The notes beneath the pieces were generated by a model. The model did no database searches. It saw nothing but the letters and a program-made list of their open reading frames with translations, and was not told the origin of the DNA. Positions 34,036 through 43,166 of a DNA stretch of 47,407 nt are shown piece after piece (positions within the stretch are counted from its first letter, which is position 1; each line of letters opens with the position of its first letter). The stretch is from Oscillospiraceae bacterium (GTDB taxonomy: Bacteria > Bacillota > Clostridia > Oscillospirales > SIG519): the NCBI GenBank assembly GCA_015067255.1, contig SVMS01000012.1:1-47407 (forward strand). The letters are read 5' to 3'. Position numbers and translations under genes: made by a program.

Positions 34036-35394
34036 TTACTTCTTCTTGTTTCTCGCTGCTGAAGCGACTATTCCCGAAAGGGCAAGCAAAGCAATAACGT
34101 TTGGTATTACCATTAGCTGATTAAACATATCCGAAAGCTCCCAAGCCAACTTATTGGAAACGCAAGAGCCTAAGAAAATGAATATTACTGCAAGAACTAA
34201 ATATACGTAAGTAGCTTTTTTACCAAACAGATATTCAACATTTATTTTTCCAAATAAGTTCCAGCCTAATATAGTGGAAAAAGCAAAGAACAAGAGACAT
34301 ATTGCAACAAATGAATTTCCAAAGGTATTTCCGAAAACGCTTGAAAATGCCAATTGAGCCATATTTGTTTTTTCTACTCCCGCTGCTGCTCCGCCGGATA
34401 AAATACCGTTGCCTGCATAAAGAGTTGAAACAATTACAATTCCCGTTGCTGTCAAAACAACAAAGGTGTCAATGAATACGCCTATCATAGCCATTGTTCC
34501 TTGATTGTGAGGCGTTTCAACATTTGCCAAAGCGTGTGCGTGAGGAGTTGAGCCCATACCCGCTTCATTGGAGAAGAGACCTCTTTTTACACCCTGACTT
34601 ATTGCTTCCTTAAGGGCAAGACCAATACTGCCGCCCAAAATAGCGTTAGGCACAAAGGCATATTTGAATATAATACCTATTGTTTCGGGAATATATTTTA
34701 CACGTACTGCAAGAACTACGATACTTCCCAAAATATAAAGAATTGCCATAACAGGTACAAGCTTTTCCGTTACCTTTGCTATTCTGCTTACACCGCCTAT
34801 GAAAATAAAGCCTGAAATAGCCGCAATTATTATTCCAACAATCCAAGAGGGTACTCCAAAAGCTGTTTCACAGGTTGAACCGATAGAGTTAGACTGTACC
34901 ATACAGCCTATAAATCCTAAAGCAATAATACAAGCTACCGCAAAAAATCCTGCGAGGAATTTTCCGAATTTATTATTAAATGCACGCATTATGTAATAAA
35001 CGGGTCCGCCTTTTATTGAGCCGTCTTCCCCTTTTATTCTTGTTTCCTGTGCTAAAACCGCTTCGGCATATATTGTAGCCATTCCGAAGAAAGAAATTAT
35101 CCACATCCAAAAAATCGCACCGGGACCACCGATAAGAATAGCTCCGCAGGCACCTACTATATTTCCTGTACCTACCTGTGCCGCTATAGCCGTTGTCAAT
35201 GCCTGAAACGAGCTCATAGAATGTTTACTTTTTTCAGACTTGTTTCTTTTGAAGATATTTCTTATTCCCTCTCCAAAGCAACGCACCTGAACAAATCTTG
35301 TTTTAATTGTAAAAAACAAGCCTGTTCCGATTAAGAGTACAACAAGAATAATATCGGAAAGATACTTGTTGATTTCCTGTACAATTGCTAACAT
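34036..35394 (-). CDS. Sodium:alanine/glycine symporter (AGCS family)
   Basis: A multi-helix membrane protein of 452 residues, with the family motif GTGNIVGACGAILIGGPGA near residue 77 and NEAGMGSTPHAHA in the second half. AGCS proteins take up alanine or glycine with sodium. The start at 35394 follows AAGGAGA. The glycine riboswitch directly upstream suggests glycine handling by this transporter. Confidence 0.93.
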   Translation of the reverse strand: MLAIVQEINKYLSDIILVVLLIGTGLFFTIKTRFVQVRCFGEGIRNIFKRNKSEKSKHSMSSFQALTTAIAAQVGTGNIVGACGAILIGGPGAIFWMWIISFFGMATIYAEAVLAQETRIKGEDGSIKGGPVYYIMRAFNNKFGKFLAGFFAVACIIALGFIGCMVQSNSIGSTCETAFGVPSWIVGIIIAAISGFIFIGGVSRIAKVTEKLVPVMAILYILGSIVVLAVRVKYIPETIGIIFKYAFVPNAILGGSIGLALKEAISQGVKRGLFSNEAGMGSTPHAHALANVETPHNQGTMAMIGVFIDTFVVLTATGIVIVSTLYAGNGILSGGAAAGVEKTNMAQLAFSSVFGNTFGNSFVAICLLFFAFSTILGWNLFGKINVEYLFGKKATYVYLVLAVIFIFLGSCVSNKLAWELSDMFNQLMVIPNVIALLALSGIVASAARNKKK

Positions 35395-35434
35395 TTTTGT
35401 CTCCTTTTCTTAAATAAAATAATATATCAACTCA

Positions 35435-35474
35435 GAAAAAAAGACAGTTATATATTTTACATCTCTGTCTTTTT
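35435..35474 (-). terminator. Intrinsic terminator controlled by the glycine aptamer
   Basis: Read on the minus strand, AAAAAGACAG pairs with CTGTCTTTTTTTC after a loop of about 17 bases. Its 5' arm uses part of the aptamer's closing strand, so aptamer closure and terminator formation exclude each other. Confidence 0.8.
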
Positions 35475-35540
35475 GCCTGAGAGATTCAGCTTTTAAGCCT
35501 TGCACCTTCGGCATTCGAAAAATCGAAATTCTCCAGAGTT
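35463..35540 (-). ncRNA. Glycine riboswitch aptamer (single)
   Basis: On the minus strand the conserved glycine-aptamer segments are present in order: CTCTGGAGA, CCGAAGGTGCAA (35500-35511) and TCTCTCAGGCAAAA (35473-35486), followed by GACAGAG. P1 pairs CTCTG (35534-35538) with CAGAG (35463-35467). Only one aptamer is complete; upstream lies a perfect AGCTTTCAG/CTGAAAGCT hairpin (35547-35570) in place of a second. Overlap of P1 with the terminator arm predicts an ON switch: glycine binding allows read-through into the symporter gene. Confidence 0.88.
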
Positions 35541-35584
35541 TTCTCAGCTTTCAGTTTTACCTGAAAGCTTCATCGAAAGTAATA

Positions 35585-37066
35585 TTATATTTTTGCAGAT
35601 GAATGTCTGAACGAGGGTTCGCAGGTTAAATTTACACCTAAACGTTTGAAAACGTTTTCATCTACCGAGGAAAGAATAACCGACGAATGAACTTCACAGC
35701 CTCGAAGCTTTGAAAGCTGCTCCATAGCAAGCTCTGCTTTAGGGTCTGTTGCCGCACAAATTGAAAGTGCAACCAACGCCTCGTCTGTATGCAATCTTGG
35801 GTTTCTGTTGCCCAAATGGTCAACCTTTAAATGCTGTATAGGCTCAATAATAACAGGAGAAATAAGATGAAGCTCATCATCAAGACCCGCAAGAGCTTTA
35901 AGTGCATTTAAAAGTAACGCTGAGGAAGCGCCTAACAAGGAAGAGGTTTTTCCTGTTACAATAGTACCGTCCTTTAACTGCATTGCCGCTGCGGGTGCTC
36001 CCGTCAAAGCTGATTTTTGCAAAGCAGGTGCGATAACCTTTCTGTCATAAACAGTAATTGAAGCTTTTTTCATAAGAAGCTCTAATTTATATACAACCTC
36101 TTGGTCAATCAAGCCTTTTTTCTGATCACAAAGAGCCACATAATAACGGCGCAAAATCTCCTGTTTAGATGCCTGCATAACAAGATTATCATCTATTATA
36201 CAGTTACCCGCCATATTTACTCCCATATCGGTAGGCGATTTATAAGGACAGGTTCCTGTAATTTTTTCAAACATAGCTTTTACAACAGGGAAAATTTCTA
36301 CGTCTCTATTGTAATTTACTGTTGTTTGTCCATAAGCCTCCAAGTGAAACGGGTCTATCATATTGACATCGTTAAGGTCCGCTGTTGCCGCTTCATATGC
36401 AAGATTTACAGGATGCTGTAAAGGCAAATTCCAAATAGGAAAGGTTTCGAATTTTGCATAGCCCGCTTTAATATTACGCTTATGCTCGTGATAAAGCTGA
36501 GAAAGACATGTAGCCATTTTTCCGCTTCCGGGACCTGGGGCTGTAACAACCACAAGGTCTCTCGTTGTCTCTATATACTCATTTTTTCCGTAGCCGTCAT
36601 CACTTACTATTTTAGCAATATCAGAAGGGTATCCGTCTATCGGATAGTGGCGGTATACTTTTACACCTAAGCTTTCCAAACGTTTTTGAAAAGCTTCTGC
36701 AACTGTCTGGCCTTTAAATTGGGTTATAACAACACTGCCTACATAAATTCCTACATTTCTGAAGCTGTCAATAAGTCTTATAACATCCAGGTCATAGGTA
36801 ATTCCCAAGTCGCCTCTGAGCTTGTTTTTTTCTATATCAGAAGAGTTAATTACAATAACAACCTCAACCTGTTCCTTAAGCTGTAAAAGCATTTTAAGCT
36901 TACTGTCAGGCTGAAAACCGGGCAAAACACGGGAAGCGTGATAATCGTCAAACAGCTTGCCGCCAAACTCAAGATAAAGCTTGCCGCCAAACTGAGAAAT
37001 ACGCTCTCTGATATGCTGCGATTGCATTGTAAGATATTTTTCGTTATCAAAACCAACCTTGCTCAT
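35585..37066 (-). CDS. DUF1846 family protein
   Basis: A 493-residue cytoplasmic protein whose start MSKVGFDNEKYLTMQSQHI and internal TAPGPGSGKMATCLSQLYH are characteristic of DUF1846 proteins. The latter is a glycine-rich loop that may bind a phosphorylated ligand. Biochemical function is not established for the family. The start at 37066 follows GAGGAG. It lies upstream of the glycine riboswitch and could share its transcript. Confidence 0.88.
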   Translation of the reverse strand: MSKVGFDNEKYLTMQSQHIRERISQFGGKLYLEFGGKLFDDYHASRVLPGFQPDSKLKMLLQLKEQVEVVIVINSSDIEKNKLRGDLGITYDLDVIRLIDSFRNVGIYVGSVVITQFKGQTVAEAFQKRLESLGVKVYRHYPIDGYPSDIAKIVSDDGYGKNEYIETTRDLVVVTAPGPGSGKMATCLSQLYHEHKRNIKAGYAKFETFPIWNLPLQHPVNLAYEAATADLNDVNMIDPFHLEAYGQTTVNYNRDVEIFPVVKAMFEKITGTCPYKSPTDMGVNMAGNCIIDDNLVMQASKQEILRRYYVALCDQKKGLIDQEVVYKLELLMKKASITVYDRKVIAPALQKSALTGAPAAAMQLKDGTIVTGKTSSLLGASSALLLNALKALAGLDDELHLISPVIIEPIQHLKVDHLGNRNPRLHTDEALVALSICAATDPKAELAMEQLSKLRGCEVHSSVILSSVDENVFKRLGVNLTCEPSFRHSSAKI

Positions 37067-37211
37067 TTTTAACTCCTCTTTATTTTTTCTCTCAACTTAG
37101 TATTATATATTAAAATCAGCTTAATTTCAAGTATGTTTGACAAATAAATATATTATTTTTTCATTATTTGATTTTAATATAAAATATTGTAGATAAATAT
37201 AATTTACAGTA

Positions 37212-37239
37212 TTTAACTTTTTTGTTTTTTTGATATAAT
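37212..37239 (+). promoter_or_regulatory. Promoter of the first esterase gene
   Basis: TATAAT (37234-37239) is a consensus -10 hexamer. TTTAAC at 37212-37217 lies 16 bases upstream as a moderate -35. ATG 37265 follows after AAAGGTGG. Confidence 0.55.
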
Positions 37240-37264
37240 TAAAAATAGAAAGGTGGTTTTAAAT

Positions 37265-38734
37265 ATGAAAAATAAGCTTTTTTACGCTACTATTCTTGCT
37301 ACCGGTATTTTTGCGGCAGGTGCTCTTTGCGGCTGTTCAGCAGGCAAAGACTCTAAAAAAAAGCCTATAACAAAAGCTAATTTTACAGTAAACACCTCTG
37401 TTCCCGAAAGTGAAGATTTAAAAATTCCCGATCTTATTGGCGAAAAAGCCGTTTTACAACAAAATTCTGTTATTAAATTCTGGGGTAGTTATACCGAAGA
37501 TTGCCCTGTTGCCGTTTGTGTAAATGATACTTTTTATTACGGAGAATGTGTAAACGGCACTTTTGAACTGTTAATTCGCACCGAAGAAGCTTCAAAGGGT
37601 AACACTATTACTGTTTATACTCAAAAAGAGAAAAAGACAATCAATGACGTTTGGTTTGGCGAGGTTTTCCTTTGCGCAGGTCAATCAAATATGCAATTTA
37701 CCTTGTCCGAGTTTTCCACACCGCCTCAGCAGGCTTCAAGGGATGTTCGTGTCGCCACCGTTCCTGTTTTACAGCTTAAAGCTCCCGTAACTACTCCTAT
37801 GACAGATACTGATATGGTATGGCTTAATATGCAGGATTCTCTTCCCAATGTTTCAGCCGTAGGATATTACTTTGCCGAAAAAATGGCTGAAGAGCTTAAA
37901 TGTCCTATCGGAATAGTTGTTTGTGCTGCGGGTGATACCATTGTCGCATCTTGGCTTCCGGAGGAAAAAGCCTCTCAGCTTCCGCCCATATATCAGGAAA
38001 CTCGTAATGACTATTACTGGGTACGTACCGCTTCTCATATGTATAATACGATGCTCTCCCCTATTTTAAAGGGTACTTTTAAATCTGTAATCTGGTATCA
38101 GGGTGAAAATCAGTCCTATCAATACGACATTTTCCTTACCGAAATGATAAATTGCTGGCGAGAAAAATTCGAACAGCCTAAGCTTCCCTTTACAATAATT
38201 GAGCTTGTTGGTTGCGGAGACTCCTGGATACAAAACTGGCCCGAAATCAGAGTTATGCAAAGAAAGGTATCAGAGGAGCTTGACAACTGCACTATATCTG
38301 TAAACATAGATTTAGGTGAAAAAAATAACATTCATCCTTTTGACAAAGAGCCTGTAGCATTACGTGCGGCATACGCTACCTTAAATGCTCTTTATAACGG
38401 AAAATATCCCGACTCCCCTGTTTTGCAAAAAACAGAGTTTAAAGATAACACTCTAAGACTGACATTTTCAAACGACGAGGGAATGATTATCAAGGGCAAC
38501 GCTGAGCTTGCTTTTGAAATTAGTCCCGACGGCCGTGCCTGGTATGGTGCTTCTGCTCATTTGGACGGCAACACTGTAGTTTTAACCTACGATGAAAATA
38601 TAAAGCCTGTTTCTGTGCGCTATGCTTGGGCAAACTACTGTGCCGATATGGCTGTTTTATATAACAAAGACTCTATGCCGGCAGATACTTTTCTTGTTGA
38701 ATTAGATAAGTCAGGAAAAATAAAGGAGGAGTAA
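37265..38734 (+). CDS. Lipoprotein of the sialate O-acetylesterase family (esterase 1)
   Basis: A 489-residue surface lipoprotein (lipobox ALCGC, cysteine near 24) with an N-terminal beta-sandwich followed by an SGNH-type hydrolase domain. The nucleophile block is AGQSNM (Ser near 141), WYQGEN marks the middle block, and NIHPFDKEPVALRAA the final His block. Such enzymes remove acetyl groups from sialic acids or plant sugars. ATG 37265 is preferred because GTG 37253 lies in the AAAGGTGG ribosome site. It starts an array of three such genes. Confidence 0.83.
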   Translation: MKNKLFYATILATGIFAAGALCGCSAGKDSKKKPITKANFTVNTSVPESEDLKIPDLIGEKAVLQQNSVIKFWGSYTEDCPVAVCVNDTFYYGECVNGTFELLIRTEEASKGNTITVYTQKEKKTINDVWFGEVFLCAGQSNMQFTLSEFSTPPQQASRDVRVATVPVLQLKAPVTTPMTDTDMVWLNMQDSLPNVSAVGYYFAEKMAEELKCPIGIVVCAAGDTIVASWLPEEKASQLPPIYQETRNDYYWVRTASHMYNTMLSPILKGTFKSVIWYQGENQSYQYDIFLTEMINCWREKFEQPKLPFTIIELVGCGDSWIQNWPEIRVMQRKVSEELDNCTISVNIDLGEKNNIHPFDKEPVALRAAYATLNALYNGKYPDSPVLQKTEFKDNTLRLTFSNDEGMIIKGNAELAFEISPDGRAWYGASAHLDGNTVVLTYDENIKPVSVRYAWANYCADMAVLYNKDSMPADTFLVELDKSGKIKEE

Positions 38735-38737
38735 CAA

Positions 38738-40303
38738 ATGAAAAAAAGCTTAATTTTAATTTCATTTCTTATTTTAGCAATTCTTGCAGGCTGTACAGGA
38801 AATCAAACAGGCTCCTCTTTAGAAAGAATTCCTGTTTCTCAAGACATATCTGACACTTCAAATACCAACCAAAGCAGTTCTTCCGCAGCTTCAAATGACC
38901 GTATTCCCGTCAGCTCAGATGTTTCAAATTCATCTTCAAGCACATCTTCAATTCCATCAGCAAACGGCGCTTTTACTCTTCCCCGTTTAGTTGCTGACAA
39001 TATGGTGCTTCAAAGAAATGCATCTGTACGTGTTTGGGGCGAGTTTTCCTCTGACGGCACTGTAACAGTATCCCTTAACGGCAAGAGCTTTACCGGTACT
39101 TGCAAAAACGGTTTCTTTGAAGTAACTGTAAAAACAGGAGATGCAGGCGGCCCCTACGATATGACTCTTTCCTGCAACGGAGTTACAAAACAGCTTAAAA
39201 ACATTTTAATCGGCGATGTATACATTTGCTCAGGACAATCCAACGTTCTTATGCAAGTAGGAGCACTTAAGGATAAAACTCTTTTAAACACTCCTGTTCC
39301 CGATGAAATCCGTCTTTTCCACGTTTGGACAAAGCCTTCGGAAAAGCCTCTTGAGGATTGCACAAGCAGATATGATATGTGGGTACAGACAAGCACTATG
39401 GGTGTAGGACATTATGACAGCTTTTCAGCTCTCGGATATCTTTATGCAAGAGAGCTTCATGAAAAAACAGGCGTCCCCATAGGAATTATCCAGGCTGCAG
39501 AGGGCGCAACCTTAGCGGCTTCGTGGTTGCCTCAAGCTGATGTAAGCAAGGTCAACTCTATCAATCAGGCGCAAGATGCCGCTCAACGTTTAATACCCTC
39601 CCGAATGTATAACGGAATGGTGCATCCTTTAAGAAAATATACAGTCAAAGGTGTTCTTTGGTATCAAGGTGAAAGCGATTTGGGCAACACTACCTATGAC
39701 AAAACTCTTGAGGTCTTTGTAAGCTCCTGGCGCCGTGTTTTCAACAACGATAAGATGACCTTTACAATAGTTCAGCTTCCCCGATACGGACAACAAAACT
39801 GGTTTGAGCTTCGTGAGCTTCAGAAAAAGGCAGCAACTGCCATTCAAAACTGCACCTATTGTGTCACTATAGATTGCGGTGAGGTTAATGATATTCATCC
39901 TCAGGATAAGGAAATTGTCGCTGTACGTGCGGCACAGGCAACCCTACGTGATTTCTACGGAAAGACTGAATACAAGAAAAATCCTGTTTATAAATCACAT
40001 CAGATAAGCGGAAGCACTGTAAAAGTAACATTTTCCAATATCGACAAGGGTCTTTTCTTCCAGACAGAAAAAACACCTGGTGGAAAAGACTGGACAACAG
40101 TAACCAACGGAACAGGCTTTGAAATCAAAGACGCTTCGGGAAAATACTTTCCCGCTACTGCAACTCTTGATGGAAACACTCTTGTTCTTACAAGCTCTGT
40201 TGCTCAACCTAAGGGTATCAGATATGCTTACGGAAATTTCCCCGAGGTTTCACTCTTTGATAAAAACGGCTTACCCGCAGAACAGTTTGCAATAAACTTC
40301 TAA
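38738..40303 (+). CDS. Lipoprotein of the sialate O-acetylesterase family (esterase 2)
   Basis: A 521-residue paralogue with lipobox ILAGC and a serine-rich linker (about residues 37-76) that probably spans the cell wall. The active-site blocks are complete: SGQSN (Ser168), WYQGESD, and NDIHPQDKE. It starts 4 bases after esterase 1 behind AAAGGAGGAG. Its C-terminal 108 residues are nearly identical to those of esterase 3, while the middle is about two-thirds identical by eye. Confidence 0.85.
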   Translation: MKKSLILISFLILAILAGCTGNQTGSSLERIPVSQDISDTSNTNQSSSSAASNDRIPVSSDVSNSSSSTSSIPSANGAFTLPRLVADNMVLQRNASVRVWGEFSSDGTVTVSLNGKSFTGTCKNGFFEVTVKTGDAGGPYDMTLSCNGVTKQLKNILIGDVYICSGQSNVLMQVGALKDKTLLNTPVPDEIRLFHVWTKPSEKPLEDCTSRYDMWVQTSTMGVGHYDSFSALGYLYARELHEKTGVPIGIIQAAEGATLAASWLPQADVSKVNSINQAQDAAQRLIPSRMYNGMVHPLRKYTVKGVLWYQGESDLGNTTYDKTLEVFVSSWRRVFNNDKMTFTIVQLPRYGQQNWFELRELQKKAATAIQNCTYCVTIDCGEVNDIHPQDKEIVAVRAAQATLRDFYGKTEYKKNPVYKSHQISGSTVKVTFSNIDKGLFFQTEKTPGGKDWTTVTNGTGFEIKDASGKYFPATATLDGNTLVLTSSVAQPKGIRYAYGNFPEVSLFDKNGLPAEQFAINF

Positions 40304-40312
40304 AAAATGGCT

Positions 40313-40345
40313 AAACGAGGCTGTAAAAAATTACAGCCTCGTTTT
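40313..40345 (+). terminator. Terminator between esterases 2 and 3
   Basis: A 14-bp perfect stem, AAACGAGGCTGTAA with TTACAGCCTCGTTT, around AAAA, followed by T. The GAGGCTGTA core is also used in the valS/spoVAE terminator. Confidence 0.88.
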
Positions 40346-40383
40346 AATGTTTCGAAAATAAAAAAATGTTGCAAAAAAAATTC

Positions 40384-40412
40384 TTTACAAAGAAAAAATA
40401 TAAAGGTATTAT
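40384..40412 (+). promoter_or_regulatory. Promoter of esterase 3
   Basis: TTTACA (40384-40389) and TATTAT (40407-40412) lie 17 bases apart. With the terminator before it, esterase 3 appears to be its own transcription unit. Confidence 0.65.
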
Positions 40413-40476
40413 ATAATTATAGATATATAATTATCATATCTATTTTTATAATTAGAAGCAAAAAGGTGGTTTTAAA

Positions 40477-42057
40477 ATGAAAGAAAGTTTAATTTTAATC
40501 GCACTTCTCCTTGTTTCAACAATTCTTTTCGGCTGTGCAGGAAAGCAGGCAAATCCTTCCTTAGCCTCTTCGGATATATCAGACATTTCAAATACTGAGC
40601 AAAGCAGTTCTTCTACCACAGACTCAAATGAAAGTACTCCTGTCGGCTCAGAAGTTTCAAACTCATCTTCTTCAGTTTCTGACAATTCTTCAAGCACATC
40701 TTCAACGCCTTCAGCAAACGGCACCTTTACTTTTCCTAAATTGGTTTCTGACAATATGGTGCTTCAAAGAAATGAAAAAGTACGTGTTTGGGGTGAGTTT
40801 ACCTCCGACGGTACTGTAACGGTAACTTTCAGAGGCAAGAAATTTACAGGCAATTGTAAAAAAGGTAAATTTGAAGTAATGGTAGACACAGGAAATGCAG
40901 GCGGTCCCTATGATATGACTCTTTCCTGTAACGGTGTTACAAAAGAGCTTAAAAACATTTTAGTTGGCGACGTATATATCTGTTCCGGGCAGTCGAATAT
41001 TATTTTCTGGATAGGAATGCTTAAGGATAAAACTCTTTTAAATACCCCTGTTCCCGACAATATCCGTCTTTTCCACGTTTGGACAAACCCATCTAAAGAA
41101 GCCCTTGATGACTGTGCAGGTCAAAACGACAAATGGGTACAGGTAAGCACTATGGGCACAGAGCAATACTACCACTTCTCTGTTGTCGGCTATCTCTTTG
41201 CAAGAGAAATTTACAATCAGACAGGTGTACCTGTAGGAATTATACAATCCGCTGAGAGTGGAACCTTAGCGGCTTCGTGGTTACCTGCGTCCGATGCAAT
41301 TTTAGTTAACCCAATCAATCAAAAAAATGACCCTGAGCAGCGTTTGATAGCCTCAAGAATGTACAACGGAATGATTTATCCTTTGAGAAAATATACCGTT
41401 AGAGGAGTGCTTTGGTATCAGGGCGGTGGAGATATGGGTAACACTACTTATGATGAGACACTCAGCACTCTTGTAAGCTCTTGGCGCCGTGTTTTCAAAA
41501 ACAACGATATGACCTTTACAATAATTCAGGAGATCCGTTACGGACACGATAACCGTTTTGACCTTCGTGAACTTCAGAAAAAAGCGGCAATCACAAACGA
41601 AAACTGCACATATTCCGTAAATATAGACTGCGGTGAGTTTGATGACCGTCACCCACAGGATAAAGAACCTGTAGCTGTACGTGCCGCACACGCAACACTT
41701 CGTGATTTCTACGGAATGACACAGTTTAAGAAAAATCCTGTTTATAAATCACATCAGGTAAGCGGAAGCACTGTAAAAGTAACACTTTCCAATGTTGACA
41801 AAGGTCTTTTCTTCCAGACTGAAAAAACACCGGGCGGAAAAGACTGGACAACAGTAACTAACGGAACAGGGTTTGAAATCAAAGATGCTTCGGGAAAATA
41901 CTATCCCGCTACTGCAACCCTTGAAGGAAACACTCTTGTTCTTACAAGCTCTGTTGCTCAGCCTAAGGGTATTAGATATGCTTACGGAAATTTCCCCGAG
42001 GTTTCCCTCTTTGACAAAAACGGATTACCCGCAGAACAGTTTGCAATAAACTTCTAA
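40477..42057 (+). CDS. Lipoprotein of the sialate O-acetylesterase family (esterase 3), altered active-site block
   Basis: A 526-residue paralogue of esterase 2 with lipobox TILFGC and a serine-rich linker (about 43-78). The nucleophile block SGQSN (Ser173) and the final HPQDKE are kept. The middle block reads WYQGGGD in place of WYQGESD, and the residues before the final His differ (DDRHP versus NDIHP). The change removes a normally conserved acidic residue, so catalysis may be changed or lost. The ribosome site AAAGGTGG matches that of esterase 1. Confidence 0.83.
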   Translation: MKESLILIALLLVSTILFGCAGKQANPSLASSDISDISNTEQSSSSTTDSNESTPVGSEVSNSSSSVSDNSSSTSSTPSANGTFTFPKLVSDNMVLQRNEKVRVWGEFTSDGTVTVTFRGKKFTGNCKKGKFEVMVDTGNAGGPYDMTLSCNGVTKELKNILVGDVYICSGQSNIIFWIGMLKDKTLLNTPVPDNIRLFHVWTNPSKEALDDCAGQNDKWVQVSTMGTEQYYHFSVVGYLFAREIYNQTGVPVGIIQSAESGTLAASWLPASDAILVNPINQKNDPEQRLIASRMYNGMIYPLRKYTVRGVLWYQGGGDMGNTTYDETLSTLVSSWRRVFKNNDMTFTIIQEIRYGHDNRFDLRELQKKAAITNENCTYSVNIDCGEFDDRHPQDKEPVAVRAAHATLRDFYGMTQFKKNPVYKSHQVSGSTVKVTLSNVDKGLFFQTEKTPGGKDWTTVTNGTGFEIKDASGKYYPATATLEGNTLVLTSSVAQPKGIRYAYGNFPEVSLFDKNGLPAEQFAINF

Positions 42058-42088
42058 AAAAACTGCCCTGAAAATCAGGGCAGTTTTT
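42058..42088. terminator. Bidirectional terminator between esterase 3 and the flavin reductase-rubredoxin gene
   Basis: CTGCCCTGA (42063-42071) pairs with TCAGGGCAG (42075-42083), extended by A5 and T5. It lies exactly between the two converging stop codons. Confidence 0.9.
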
Positions 42089-42721
42089 CTACTTTCTTCT
42101 GAAATTTTCTTTAGGTACTTTACATATAGGGCATATAAAGTCGTCGGGAAGCTCTCCCTTATGAACATATCCACAGACACTGCAAACATATTCAACGCTG
42201 TCTTCATTTTCCACAACAGCATTTTCTTGATATGTGGGTGCGCTCTTCGGTGCGCTTCCTTTTATAACCTTATGATAATAAGAATATGTCATAGGATTTT
42301 TGCTGTCCCCTGTTACAGTATTTACAAGTCTTGCTGTAATCAGACAATGAGTTTCTACATCGATTATCTGTTCAACCTTTAAAATAAGATTTGCGCAAAC
42401 GTTTTCAGTAAGTATAGGCGTTCCGTCCTGCTGTTGTCTTTTTACCTGTGCAAATTTATCTGTATCTCTTCCGCTTTTAAATCCGAAAGTTCCTATAACG
42501 GAAGGTTCTGTTTGCTCAGAAAGTATAGAAAGGCTGAAAACACCTGCTTGCTTAATAGCCTGATAAGTATAATTATCCTTATTAAGACAAATTGCAAAGA
42601 GAGGGTTTTGACTTGTAAGCTGCATACAGGTATTGATTACACAGCCTGTTTCTTTTCCCTCATAATTTACACCTACGATATAAAGACCGTAAGAAACATT
42701 ACGTAATGCAGATAAATCCAT
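42089..42721 (-). CDS. Flavin reductase-rubredoxin fusion (high-molecular-weight rubredoxin type)
   Basis: A 210-residue cytoplasmic redox protein. The first 160 residues form an FMN-binding split barrel (YIVGVNYEGKETGCVINTCMQ). The last 35 hold a rubredoxin domain with two iron-binding pairs, CSVCGY and CPICKVP. In Moorella a protein of this build passes electrons from NADH to the flavodiiron protein that removes nitric oxide or oxygen; the same role is likely here. The start follows AAAGGAG on the minus strand. The flavodiiron partner is not in the window. Confidence 0.88.
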   Translation of the reverse strand: MDLSALRNVSYGLYIVGVNYEGKETGCVINTCMQLTSQNPLFAICLNKDNYTYQAIKQAGVFSLSILSEQTEPSVIGTFGFKSGRDTDKFAQVKRQQQDGTPILTENVCANLILKVEQIIDVETHCLITARLVNTVTGDSKNPMTYSYYHKVIKGSAPKSAPTYQENAVVENEDSVEYVCSVCGYVHKGELPDDFICPICKVPKENFRRK

Positions 42722-42733
42722 ATTTTTTCTCCT

Positions 42734-43153
42734 TTATAGATTTTTATTTTTAAAATCAATATATGACTGCAAAATCAAAACAGCTGAAAGGCTGTCAACC
42801 GTCTGCTTTCTTTTTTTACCTCTTGTATCGGTAAAATTCATAATATTATGAGCCATTACAGTTGTACACCGTTCATCCCACAAAATCACTTTACAATTAT
42901 ACTCTTCTTCGAGTATTTTTGCAAGCTCTTTTGTTTTTAAAGCTCTTTCCCCTTCTGTTCCGTTCATATTAAGAGGAAGTCCCATTACTATTGCTTCTGC
43001 GTTGAGCTCTTTCATTTTATCAGATAGCTTTTGGGCAAGCTTTTGCTTGTTATATTCAGTTATGCTTCCCTTTGTTACGGCAAGAGTTCCGCCTGCATCT
43101 GTTGAGGCAATGCCTGTTCTGGCATCGCCATAGTCCACTCCCATATATATCAA
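42734..43153 (-). CDS. ruvX: YqgF/RuvX-family Holliday junction resolvase-like protein
   Basis: A 139-residue RNase H-like nuclease, a putative resolvase also linked to pre-16S rRNA maturation. The catalytic strands are visible as GVDYGDARTG, VMGLPLNMNGTEGERA, DERCTT, and the last Asp in QTVDSLSAVLIL. TTG 43153 is chosen since AGGGGG lies 8 bases before it; ATG 43144 and TTG 43174 are also in frame. The ribosome site overlaps the stop of the upstream gene. Confidence 0.88.
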   Translation of the reverse strand: MIYMGVDYGDARTGIASTDAGGTLAVTKGSITEYNKQKLAQKLSDKMKELNAEAIVMGLPLNMNGTEGERALKTKELAKILEEEYNCKVILWDERCTTVMAHNIMNFTDTRGKKRKQTVDSLSAVLILQSYIDFKNKNL

Positions 43154-43166
43154 GACCCATGTCCCC

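Noticed and set aside
33929-34120. 63-residue plus-strand frame over the detached cotJC tail
   Set aside because: It reads the cotJC tail in a different frame and then runs antisense to the symporter gene; no ribosome site.
38738-42057. Recombination within one gene or assembly duplication for esterases 2 and 3
   Set aside because: The two genes have different linkers, separate promoters and scattered silent changes, so they are genuine paralogues and not a duplicated assembly segment.
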